From positions 1 to 9,602 of the forward strand of contig JAEYRQ010000263.1 of assembly GCA_023435545.1 (NCBI GenBank): a stretch of DNA of 9,602 nucleotides. The letters run 5' to 3'. Position numbers and translations under genes: made by a program. Position 1 is the first letter of the stretch. Every line of letters begins with the position of its first letter. The notes below the pieces were generated by a model, which saw only the letters and a list, made by a program, of their open reading frames with translations, was not told where the DNA came from and ran no database searches. Below, one piece after another: positions 1 through 6,780 of the stretch. The DNA comes from Pseudomonadota bacterium (GTDB lineage Bacteria > Pseudomonadota > Alphaproteobacteria > Rhizobiales > Tepidamorphaceae).

Positions 1-282
1 CCCCACGACGACCGAGGTACCGTCAGACGGCTCAAGCGGCGCCGAAGCCACCGGAAGCTGGCCGTAGCCCGGCTGCGCGAGCGGATTGGCGCCCGGCTGG
101 CCATTGGCAACGTCCGCCGTCGGTGTGATCGAACCGGTGACGTCCTGATCGAAGGACCCGCCGAAGAACGAACCGAAACGGTTGGAATCGGAGCTGCAGC
201 CGGCGACCATCATGCCCGCCGCTCCGAGGATCGCAATCCTCGCCAGAAACGACGAGGGCAGATTGTCTAGCACCTTACGCAT
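1..282 (-). CDS. Lipoprotein, N-terminal part; probable NlpD-like LysM/M23 cell-wall hydrolase activator (partial)
   Basis: The ATG at 282 opens a frame that runs off the left edge after 94 codons. The visible protein starts MRKVLDNLPSS, has a short hydrophobic stretch (about residues 12-28) and a lipobox ending in Cys29 (MMVAGC), so it should be a lipid-anchored envelope protein. After the Cys comes SSDSNRFGSFFGG and then a Pro/Gly/Ala/Ser-rich linker with no fold visible. The LysM and M23 peptidase domains expected of this family would lie outside the window. The NlpD-like call is inference: it rests on the lipobox, the low-complexity linker and the position directly after surE-pcm, the same order as in E. 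coli. Such proteins act in the periplasm at the septum, often to activate amidases. The ribosome site is weak. Confidence is high for a lipoprotein and moderate for the family. Confidence 0.65.
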   Translation of the reverse strand, partial: MRKVLDNLPSSFLARIAILGAAGMMVAGCSSDSNRFGSFFGGSFDQDVTGSITPTADVANGQPGANPLAQPGYGQLPVASAPLEPSDGTSVVVG

Positions 283-318
283 CGCACCACTCACGCCACT
301 CGGAAACCTCGAGCAGCA

Positions 319-332
319 TTAACGCGCGTTGA
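319..332. promoter_or_regulatory. Near-perfect 14-bp palindrome upstream of the lipoprotein gene
   Basis: TTAACGCGCGTTGA is a self-complementary site with one mismatch to TTAACG-CG-CGTTAA. It sits 37 bases upstream of the lipoprotein ATG in the only AT-rich patch of this gap. It could be an operator or simply part of the promoter. The regulator is unknown, and it does not match the CtrA pattern TTAA-N7-TTAA. This rests on symmetry and position only. Confidence 0.3.
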
Positions 333-390
333 GGTAAAGATTGACTTAAACGCCGGGGAGTGTCGGAAACTTGTTTCGCAACCGCTGTGA

Positions 391-412
391 AGCCCCGACT
401 TGATCCGGGGCT
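391..412. repeat. TCAAG-loop palindrome, copy A (imperfect)
   Basis: The arms AGCCCCGA and TCCGGGGCT flank a CTTGA loop, with one unpaired C that looks like a single-base loss in the left arm. It shares the loop, stem style and intergenic position with the copies at 517-537, 2094-2112 and 2235-2257. Its loop orientation is opposite to copy B. Confidence 0.7.
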
Positions 413-516
413 CGGCCCGGCGACTTCATTCGTCGAGGTTGGAACGCGATCCCGTCGCTACGGCCCGTCTCACGACACTCACGCTCCTGCTGATGGTGGC
501 TCCCCGCCGCCGCTGG

Positions 517-537
517 GTCCCGGGTCAAGCCCGGGAC
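517..537. repeat. TCAAG-loop palindrome, copy B
   Basis: A perfect 8-bp stem, GTCCCGGG with CCCGGGAC, encloses the loop TCAAG. It starts 41 bases downstream of the pcm stop codon on the minus strand. There is no T-run after it, so it is not a classical intrinsic terminator, though it could slow exonucleases or polymerase. This short intergenic palindrome type is common in alphaproteobacterial genomes. Confidence 0.8.
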
Positions 538-578
538 GTACCGGTGTGGACGGGGCCGGCGCCGAGCCTCCCTCTGGC

Positions 579-1247
579 CTAGATCGCCTCGGCCTTGCCC
601 GGCACCAGCGGCACGAAGCGCACGGCGAGCAGTTCCTCGTCCTCGTAGCCGTCCTCGGTGCGCACCAGGCGATGCAGATACTGTGCGCCGCCGACCGGCC
701 CGACCGGCAGCACCATGATGCCGCCGACCTTGAGCTGGTCGACCAGCGCCTCCGGGACGGCTTCGGCCGCGGCTGTAACGATGATGCGGTCGAACGGCGC
801 CTGCTGCGGCCACCCCTTCATGCCGTCGCCCAGCATCGCGGTGATGTTGGCGATGCCGAGCGCCTTGAAGCGTTCCTCGGCCTGGCGCAGGAGCGTGCTG
901 TAGCGTTCGATGGTGTAGACGCGGCGGCAGAGCCTGGCGAGGACGGCGGCCTGGTAGCCCGAGCCGGTACCGACCTCCAGCACCTTGTCGCGGTCCCCCA
1001 CCGACAGCTTCTCGGTCATGAAGGCGACGATGAACGGCTGGCTGATGGTCTGGCCGCAGTCGATCGGCAGCGACCGGTCCGCATAGGCGATCTCGGCGTA
1101 GGCCTCCTCGACGAACAGTTCGCGCGGAACAGTCTCGATCGCCTTGAGCACGCGCGGATCACGGATACCCTGCGAGCGCAGGCCGAGGATCAGGCGCGCG
1201 ACGGCGACCCTGCCCTCCCCGTCCTCGTCCGGACCCGCTGTTGCCAT
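579..1247 (-). CDS. pcm: Protein-L-isoaspartate O-methyltransferase
   Basis: This cytoplasmic repair enzyme transfers a methyl group from S-adenosylmethionine to L-isoaspartyl residues in aged proteins, so they can revert to aspartate. The 222-residue product matches the usual size of about 210-220. It shows the family block TISQPFIVAFMTEKL (about 68-81), the SAM-binding loop VLEVGTGSGYQAAVLA (89-104), the acidic residue ending the next strand (YTIE, 111-114), and LGDGMKGWPQQAPFDRIIVTAA (139-160). The ATG at 1247 has an AGGAGG about 12 bases upstream, inside the end of surE, and no in-frame start lies between them. The first dozen residues (MATAGPDEDGEG) are not conserved in type. Only 7 bases separate it from surE, so the two are surely cotranscribed, as in many proteobacteria where the pair serves stationary-phase survival. 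Confidence 0.95.
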   Translation of the reverse strand: MATAGPDEDGEGRVAVARLILGLRSQGIRDPRVLKAIETVPRELFVEEAYAEIAYADRSLPIDCGQTISQPFIVAFMTEKLSVGDRDKVLEVGTGSGYQAAVLARLCRRVYTIERYSTLLRQAEERFKALGIANITAMLGDGMKGWPQQAPFDRIIVTAAAEAVPEALVDQLKVGGIMVLPVGPVGGAQYLHRLVRTEDGYEDEELLAVRFVPLVPGKAEAI

Positions 1248-1254
1248 GCGCCGA

Positions 1255-2025
1255 TCATACCTCCTGCCCGATCGCCAGGTTCTCGAGCAGCCTCGCGTGC
1301 GCCACGGTATCGGTCAAGTTCAACGTCAGCGGCGTGATCGAGATGCAGTCGTCATAGACGGCGCGCAGGTCGGTGCCATGCGCCGGGCTCGACCGCCGGC
1401 GCTCGAAGCCAGTCCAGAAGTAAGGGTTTCCGCGCCCGTCGTGGCGCTGCTCGATGTAGAGCAGCGACTGGTCGCGGCGGCCCTGCTGGGTGATCTCGTG
1501 ACCCTTCACCTCGCCGGGCGGACACGCCGGGAAGTTGATGTTCAGCACCACGGCCGGATCGACCTCCGCCTTGAGCAGCATCCGGATGATGCGGGCGCCA
1601 TGCCGGGCCGCCGTCTCCCAGTGGATCACCGACGGGTCGCGGTAGGCCTGGCTCAGCGCGATCGAGCGCACGCCGAGCAGCGAGCCCTCGAAGGCGCCGG
1701 CGATGGTCCCGGAATAGGTGACGTCGTCCGCAAGGTTCTGCCCCCGGTTGACTCCCGACAGCACAAGATCCGGACCCCGATCTTTCATCACGTGCTTCAG
1801 GCCCATGATCACGCAGTCGGTCGGCGTGCCCTTCACCGCATAGTGCCGGTCGCCGACCTCGCGCAGCCGCAGCGGATCGTTCAGCGTCAGCGAATGCGAG
1901 GCACCGCTCTGGTCGGTCTCCGGTGCGACGATCCAGATATCGTCGGACAGTTCGCGGGCGATCCCCTCGAGGATCCTGAGGCCCGGCGCGTGGATGCCGT
2001 CGTCGTTGGTGACCAGAATGCGCAT
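1255..2025 (-). CDS. surE: 5'/3'-nucleotidase SurE
   Basis: SurE is a metal-dependent phosphatase that removes phosphate from nucleoside monophosphates and short polyphosphates in the cytoplasm. The product is 256 residues, normal for the family. It begins with the diagnostic MRILVTNDDGI, giving metal ligands Asp8 and Asp9. Further ligands are Ser40 in APETDQSGASHSLT and Asn93 in LSGVNRGQNLADDVTYSGT. The block GTPTDCV (67-72) is also typical. The canonical N-terminus fixes the ATG at 2025 even though the Shine-Dalgarno (GAGG, about 13 bases upstream) is poorly spaced. Its stop codon lies 7 bases before pcm. A 249-base gap separates it from serS, so surE-pcm is probably its own transcription unit. 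Confidence 0.97.
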   Translation of the reverse strand: MRILVTNDDGIHAPGLRILEGIARELSDDIWIVAPETDQSGASHSLTLNDPLRLREVGDRHYAVKGTPTDCVIMGLKHVMKDRGPDLVLSGVNRGQNLADDVTYSGTIAGAFEGSLLGVRSIALSQAYRDPSVIHWETAARHGARIIRMLLKAEVDPAVVLNINFPACPPGEVKGHEITQQGRRDQSLLYIEQRHDGRGNPYFWTGFERRRSSPAHGTDLRAVYDDCISITPLTLNLTDTVAHARLLENLAIGQEV

Positions 2026-2080
2026 GTGTTGAACTGTACCTCTACGATGGTCCGGCCGCGTCAGGAAAGGCGGCCATTCC

Positions 2081-2086
2081 TGTCAA
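2081..2086 (-). promoter_or_regulatory. Candidate -35 box upstream of surE
   Basis: The minus strand reads TTGACA at 2086-2081, 55 bases upstream of the surE ATG, which is a suitable distance. The matching -10 position (2063-2058, TGACGC) is weak and overlaps a small inverted repeat (2062-2082). This is offered as a candidate only. Confidence 0.25.
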
Positions 2087-2093
2087 ATAGGTT

Positions 2094-2112
2094 GCCCGGG
2101 TCAAGCCCGGGC
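2094..2112. repeat. TCAAG-loop palindrome, copy C
   Basis: A perfect 7-bp stem, GCCCGGG with CCCGGGC, encloses the loop TCAAG. It sits 69 bases upstream of the surE start, just behind the candidate -35 box. It has the same loop orientation as copy B and the opposite one to copy D. Confidence 0.8.
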
Positions 2113-2132
2113 ATCACGTGGGGCGGGTCGGA

Positions 2133-2149
2133 CCGGCGCATGACGCCGG
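2133..2149. repeat. Perfect hairpin in the serS-surE gap
   Basis: CCGGCG and CGCCGG form a 6-bp perfect stem with the loop CATGA. It lies between palindromes C and D. No T-run follows on either strand. It may be part of the same repeat unit or a structured spacer. Confidence 0.45.
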
Positions 2150-2234
2150 ACAGCTTGAAGCGCGGGCGATATCGAAGCCCCGAGACAGCCTTGTGACAGT
2201 CGCCACCCGCTCGCCCTGCTCCAACCTCTCCGTC

Positions 2235-2257
2235 ATGGCCGGGCTTGACCCGGCCAT
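2235..2257. repeat. TCAAG-loop palindrome, copy D
   Basis: This is the strongest copy: a perfect 9-bp stem (ATGGCCGGG with CCCGGCCAT) around the loop CTTGA. It starts 18 bases beyond the serS stop codon. Read through in frame it would give VMAGLDPAI, the peptide spuriously annotated in many alphaproteobacterial genomes where this repeat is called as coding. It could protect the serS 3' end; it lacks the T-run of an intrinsic terminator. Confidence 0.85.
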
Positions 2258-2274
2258 CTGGAGGACCGTTCGCG

Positions 2275-3744
<1,470 letters not shown>

Positions 3745-3745
<1 letters not shown>

Positions 3746-4542
3746 CAGGATGCGGCTTCTTCTGCCTCACGCTCGGCCTCGGCCTCGGCGCGCCGCTTCT
3801 CCACCAGCCTGACCGAAAGGATCGACAGTTCGTAGAGAAGCAGGGTCGGCAGCGCAAGCCCGATCTGGCTGATCGGATCAGGCGGCGTCAGGAAGGCCGC
3901 GACCGCGAAGACGATGATGATCGCGTATTTGCGTTTGGTCTTCAGGCCCTGCGAGGAGACGATCCCGACCTTGCCGAGCAGCGTCAGCAGCACCGGCAAT
4001 TGAAAGCAGACGCCGAACGCCAAGATCAGCGTCATGATCAGCCCGAGATACTCGCTGACCCTCGGCAGCAGAATGATCTGCGCCTGCCCCTCCCCGGTCT
4101 GCTGCATCGACAGGAAGAAGGTCATCACCAGCGGCATGGTGAAGAAGTAGACCAGCGCCGCACCGGCCAGGAACAGCACCGGCGTTGCGGCCAGGAACGG
4201 CAGGAAGGCGCTCCGCTCGTTGCGGTAGAGCCCGGGCGCGACGAACATGTAGATCTGCGTGGCAATCACCGGAAACGCCAGGAAGACCGCCCCGAAGAAG
4301 GCGATCTTCAGCTGCGTGAAGAAAAACTCCTGCGGCGCGGTGTAGATGAGCTCGAGGTCCTGCACCTCGCCCGCCGCCCATTCGTACGGCTTCAGCAGGA
4401 TGTTGAAGATCGGGTTGGCGAAGAAGAAGCAGAACACGAACGCGATCGCCAGCGCGATCAGCGACCACATCAGCCGCTGCCTGAGCTCGATCAGATGCTC
4501 GACCAGCGGTGCCTTGGAGGCATCGATATCTTCCTGGCTCAT
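3745..4542 (-). CDS. tatC: Sec-independent protein translocase subunit TatC
   Basis: TatC is the six-helix inner-membrane receptor that, with TatB, binds twin-arginine signal peptides and recruits TatA. The 265-residue product has the family length and six hydrophobic segments: about 26-45, 80-100, 116-138, 162-185, 206-220 and 226-243. The N-terminal motif LVEHLIELRQRL (13-24) holds the conserved Glu and Arg of the signal-peptide site. The periplasmic or cytoplasmic loop motifs FVAPGLYRNER and FLTPPDPISQ are also conserved. The C-terminus ends in a charged tail, VEKRRAEAEAEREAEEAAS, likely cytoplasmic. It starts 17 bases after the tatB stop with no clear Shine-Dalgarno, so coupling to tatB translation is plausible. 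Signal-peptide-bearing Tat substrates are not encoded here. Confidence 0.98.
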
Positions 4543-4559
4543 CTAGGACCGGCCGGCGA

Positions 4560-5156
4560 TCATGCTGCAGTACCGGTATCGGCGGGCTTGGCAGGCTTGG
4601 CGCGCGGGGCGCGCGGCTTCGGCGCGCTCGCGGCGGGCTTCGCCGCCGGTTTGGTGGTCGACTTGGTCGCCGGCTTCGGCGAGGCGGGGGTCTTCGCGGC
4701 AGATTTCGCGGATGGGCTCTTTGGCGCAGCCGGCTTGGCGGCCGCTTTGGTGGCCTTGGCTGAGGCCGGTTTCGCCGGAGCGGGCGCGGTATCGGCGGAG
4801 GCTCCGGTCGCAGGCGCGGCCGGCTCAGACTCCGACTTGGACCCCAGCTTCGGCGCACCAGGATCCTCGATCGCCTTGCGCAGGTCGTCGCCTGCCGCCT
4901 TCAGCGGGTTGAGGCTGTCCTTCATCTGGTTGAGCGGATTGACCGAGCGCACGCTCTCGATGCCCTTGCGGACCTCGTCGAGCTCCGCCTCCTTCAGCGC
5001 GTCGTTGAACTGGCGCTGGAAGTCGCCCGCCATGCGGCGCATCTGGCCCATGTATTTGCCGAATGTGCGCAGCATGCCGGGAAGTTCGCGCGGGCCGACG
5101 ACGACCACCGCCACCACGGCGATGATCAGAAGCTCGCTCCACCCGATATCGAACAT
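4560..5156 (-). CDS. tatB: Sec-independent protein translocase subunit TatB with a long Ala/Lys/Pro tail
   Basis: TatB pairs with TatC to form the twin-arginine signal-peptide receptor in the inner membrane. The start MFDIGWSELLIIAVVAVVVVG is typical: Glu8 in the membrane helix, the GP hinge at 21-22, then RELPGMLRTFGKYMGQMRRMA as the start of the amphipathic helix, which runs to about residue 75. A second conserved patch is SVNPLNQMKDSLNPLKAA (71-88). From about 105 to 198 the protein is a low-complexity tail rich in Ala, Pro and Lys (repeats such as KPAA, KPAS, KSAAK), which looks disordered and strongly basic, resembling histone-H1-like tails. Tails of varied length are usual for TatB. GGGAG lies about 10 bases before the ATG at 5156. 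The call is TatB rather than TatA from the E8/GP pattern, length and order. Confidence 0.96.
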   Translation of the reverse strand: MFDIGWSELLIIAVVAVVVVGPRELPGMLRTFGKYMGQMRRMAGDFQRQFNDALKEAELDEVRKGIESVRSVNPLNQMKDSLNPLKAAGDDLRKAIEDPGAPKLGSKSESEPAAPATGASADTAPAPAKPASAKATKAAAKPAAPKSPSAKSAAKTPASPKPATKSTTKPAAKPAASAPKPRAPRAKPAKPADTGTAA

Positions 5157-5174
5157 GGGGCGTCGTCTCCCGCA

Positions 5175-5193
5175 GGCCGGATTCCCTCCGGCC
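5175..5193. promoter_or_regulatory. Perfect stem-loop just upstream of tatB
   Basis: GGCCGGA and TCCGGCC pair over 7 bp around the loop TTCCC (plus-strand reading). In the minus-strand mRNA this hairpin ends a few bases before the tatB Shine-Dalgarno and 19 bases before its start codon. It could limit ribosome access or mark an mRNA processing end. Confidence 0.5.
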
Positions 5194-5223
5194 GGATCTC
5201 GGAAAGCCGGGTCAACAGCACTG

Positions 5224-5257
5224 CGGCCCTCGAGGGGCCGGCAGGCCTCAGCCGGCC
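5224..5257. promoter_or_regulatory. Two mutually exclusive stem-loops at the tatA stop codon
   Basis: One hairpin pairs CGGCCC (5224-5229) with GGGCCG (5235-5240) around TCGAG. The other pairs GGCCGGC (5236-5242) with GCCGGCC (5251-5257) around an 8-base loop that contains the tatA stop codon (5248-5250). Both stems are perfect and both need 5236-5240, so only one can form at a time. A ribosome ending at tatA would block the second and leave the first free. Function is inference; the pairing is seen directly. Confidence 0.5.
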
Positions 5258-5490
5258 TTCTTGGCGGGCTCGGCGGCCGGGCTCTTCGCCTTGGGCTCGA
5301 CCGTCTCGGCGGCCTGGTGCTCGATCGTCTTCGACTGATCGGCAGCCGCGGCCTCGTCCTCGCTCATGCCCTTCTTGAAGCTCTTGATGCCCTTGGCGAC
5401 GTCTCCCATCAACTCGGAGATCTTGCCCCGGCCAAACAACAGCACGAGCAGCACGACGACAATGAGAATCTGAAACCAACTGGGAGCCAT
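5248..5490 (-). CDS. tatA: Sec-independent protein translocase subunit TatA
   Basis: TatA is the small membrane protein that assembles in many copies to let folded Tat substrates cross the inner membrane. The 80-residue product has a short N-terminal membrane helix (about 5-19, [15 protein letters not shown]) with a polar Gln7 near its start, as in other TatA proteins. The FGRGK hinge (19-23) follows, then the amphipathic helix [19 protein letters not shown] (24-42). An acidic cluster SEDEAAAAD and a short Ala/Lys tail end it. The ATG at 5490 is backed by an AGGAG 7 bases upstream. It begins the tatABC-serS unit and has its own candidate promoter in the 147-base gap behind the ABC gene. A 91-base structured gap separates it from tatB. 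Confidence 0.97.
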   Translation of the reverse strand: MAPSWFQILIVVVLLVLLFGRGKISELMGDVAKGIKSFKKGMSEDEAAAADQSKTIEHQAAETVEPKAKSPAAEPAKKAG

Positions 5491-5531
5491 ACGCGCTCTC
5501 CTCGAGTGTTCGCGATCCGGGAACGGCCGAT

Positions 5532-5563
5532 CGGGGCAAGTCCCCGGAAATCAGGGTTCCGGG
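5532..5563. promoter_or_regulatory. Overlapping leader hairpins of tatA
   Basis: CCCGGAA (5543-5549) and TTCCGGG (5557-5563) form a perfect 7-bp stem with a 7-base loop. CGGGG (5532-5536) and CCCCG (5542-5546) form a 5-bp stem with loop CAAGT. The two share 5543-5546 and exclude each other. The second has a loop close to TCAAG and may be a worn copy of the intergenic palindrome seen near surE and pcm. The first would sit at the very 5' end of a transcript from the TATAAT box. Confidence 0.45.
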
Positions 5564-5567
5564 CGAC

Positions 5568-5594
5568 ATTATACGGGGCCAAGCCAACCGGCAA
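5568..5594 (-). promoter_or_regulatory. Candidate sigma-70-type promoter for tatABC-serS
   Basis: On the minus strand TATAAT occurs exactly at 5573-5568. Upstream, TTGCCG at 5594-5589 matches four of six positions of TTGACA with a short 15-base spacer. A perfect TATAAT is rare by chance in DNA this GC-rich, and its position 78 bases before the tatA ATG is apt. The -35 assignment is less sure than the -10. Confidence 0.5.
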
Positions 5595-5637
5595 CACGCC
5601 TCTGGCCTCGTCGGTTACCGACCATCGAGCCCGCTTC

Positions 5638-6777
5638 TCACCGTGCCGGTACCGCAAACATGAGCACGGCAGCCTCGTCGATCAAGATGCCGACCTCGTT
5701 TCCGACGGCGGCCGGCACGCTGTCCCGCGAGCGCGCCTTGAGGGGTACGTCCAGACCCTCGACGGCGATCTCGACCAGTTCCACCTCGCCGAGGAAGCGG
5801 CGCGACATCAGCCGCCCCGGCACGCTACCGCCTCCGGCCGGGGCAATCCGCACCCCATGCGGCCGTACGCAGACCGTGACCGACTCCCCGTCCACCACCC
5901 CCTGCCGGCCGAACGCCCCAAGCGGCGTCGATACCAGGTTGCCCTGCACGACGCCCGGCACCTCGTTGAGCTCGCTGAAGAAGCGTGCCGCGGCCAGATC
6001 GGTCGGGCTGTGGTAGAGATCGGCGGCGCTGCCGGTCTGGACCACCCGGCCCGCGCGCATCAGCACGATCCGGTCGGCCATGCGCATCGCCTCCTCCGGA
6101 TCGTGGGTGACGATGATGCAGGTGGCCCGCGTTTCCCTGAGCACCGCCAGCGTTTCGTCGCGAACATCATCGCGCAGTCGGCTGTCGAGACCGGAGAACG
6201 GCTCGTCCATCAGCAGAACCGACGGTCGTGGTGCGACGGCGCGGGCGAGCGCCACGCGCTGCTGCTCGCCCCCTGACAGCGCATGCGGATAGAGATCGGC
6301 GTAGCTCTCCAGCCCGACCCGCCGCAGCGCCTTGCGCGCCTCCGTCTCCGCTACTTCGCGCGGCAGCCCCGACAGGCCGAATTTGACGTTGCTCAGGATG
6401 TTCAGGTGGGGGAACAGCGCGAAGTCCTGGAACATCAGCCCCACGCCGCGCTTTTCAGGCGGCACGAACCGCGCCGGACCGGATACCTCCAGACCGTCGA
6501 TCAGCACCCGCCCCGCCGCCGGCACCTCGAGCCCTGCGGCGAGCTTCAGCAGCGTCGTCTTGCCGCAACCGGACGGCCCCAGCAGGCAGACGATCTCGGC
6601 TGGCTCGATCTGGAGATCGACCTGGTCGACGGCGAGCGCCTGATCATAGGCGTGGGACACGTTCTCGAAAGCGAGCCGGACCGCGATCGCGGCACCAGCG
6701 GTCCCGCGGCGGCCCCAACGGGCGCGAACGGCGGTGCGTTCCCCGGCTGCGGACCCCGCTATGCCCGGCGCCGCCAC
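5638..6777 (-). CDS. ABC transporter ATP-binding protein, FbpC/PotA-type with C-terminal TOBE domain
   Basis: This is the ATP-hydrolysing subunit of an importer, acting on the cytoplasmic face of the inner membrane. All motifs are intact: A-loop Tyr44, Walker A GPSGCGKTT (67-75), Q-loop Gln117 in MFQDFALFPHL, signature LSGGEQQRVALARA (167-180), Walker B VLLMDEP (187-193), D-loop SGLD and switch His225 in IIVTHDPEEA. Residues from about 274 to 379 form a TOBE-like regulatory domain (VRPHGVRIAP, RRFLGEVELVEIAVEG). The PPEKRGVGLMFQDFALFPHL block resembles iron(III)/polyamine importers, but the substrate cannot be told. The start is GTG at 6777: GAGGA lies 7 bases upstream inside the end of scpB, and no later start fits before the first strand, so a basic 33-residue N-terminal extension is likely real. 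No permease or binding protein lies in the window. Confidence 0.93.
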   Translation of the reverse strand: MAAPGIAGSAAGERTAVRARWGRRGTAGAAIAVRLAFENVSHAYDQALAVDQVDLQIEPAEIVCLLGPSGCGKTTLLKLAAGLEVPAAGRVLIDGLEVSGPARFVPPEKRGVGLMFQDFALFPHLNILSNVKFGLSGLPREVAETEARKALRRVGLESYADLYPHALSGGEQQRVALARAVAPRPSVLLMDEPFSGLDSRLRDDVRDETLAVLRETRATCIIVTHDPEEAMRMADRIVLMRAGRVVQTGSAADLYHSPTDLAAARFFSELNEVPGVVQGNLVSTPLGAFGRQGVVDGESVTVCVRPHGVRIAPAGGGSVPGRLMSRRFLGEVELVEIAVEGLDVPLKARSRDSVPAAVGNEVGILIDEAAVLMFAVPAR

Positions 6778-6780
6778 GAT

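Larger units (their letters stand above)
283..578. other. Intergenic region between pcm and the lipoprotein gene
   Basis: No credible gene is seen in these 296 bases; long open frames here overlap pcm or are GC-driven. The part next to the lipoprotein (about 316-352) is an AT-rich island in GC-rich surroundings and is the most likely promoter region for it, although I cannot fix a convincing -35/-10 pair. It contains the near-perfect palindrome at 319-332. The rest holds two TCAAG-loop palindromes (391-412 and 517-537), annotated separately. Confidence 0.6.
2026..2274. other. Intergenic region between serS and surE
   Basis: No gene is seen in these 249 bases. They hold two TCAAG-loop palindromes in opposite orientation (2094-2112 and 2235-2257). 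There is also a perfect hairpin at 2133-2149 (CCGGCG, loop CATGA, CGCCGG) and a smaller one at 2062-2082 (CAGGAA with TTCCTG). On the minus strand a perfect TTGACA lies at 2086-2081, but the hexamer 17 bases on is TGACGC, a poor -10. A surE promoter is therefore likely here but not resolved. Confidence 0.6.
5491..5637. other. Leader region of tatA, between the ABC gene and tatA
   Basis: No gene is seen in these 147 bases. In transcription order they hold a small hairpin (5610-5622, GTCGG/CCGAC) 15 bases after the ABC stop codon, then a candidate promoter (5594-5568), then two overlapping inverted repeats (5543-5563 and 5532-5546), then the tatA ribosome site. The layout suggests a transcript start near 5561 and a structured leader of about 70 bases. 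Confidence 0.55.

Noticed and set aside
319..351. CtrA binding site upstream of the lipoprotein gene
   Set aside because: TTAA-like words are present (319-322, 346-349) but no pair has the 7-base spacing of the CtrA consensus.
517..537. Palindrome after pcm as an intrinsic terminator
   Set aside because: The stem is strong but no T-run follows on the minus strand, and identical structures occur upstream of surE, so a repeat element explains it better.
346..813. Minus-strand open frame of 155 codons across the end of pcm and the gap after it
   Set aside because: Arg/Gly/Ala-rich, out of frame with pcm, covers palindromes A and B, and has no domain or convincing ribosome site.
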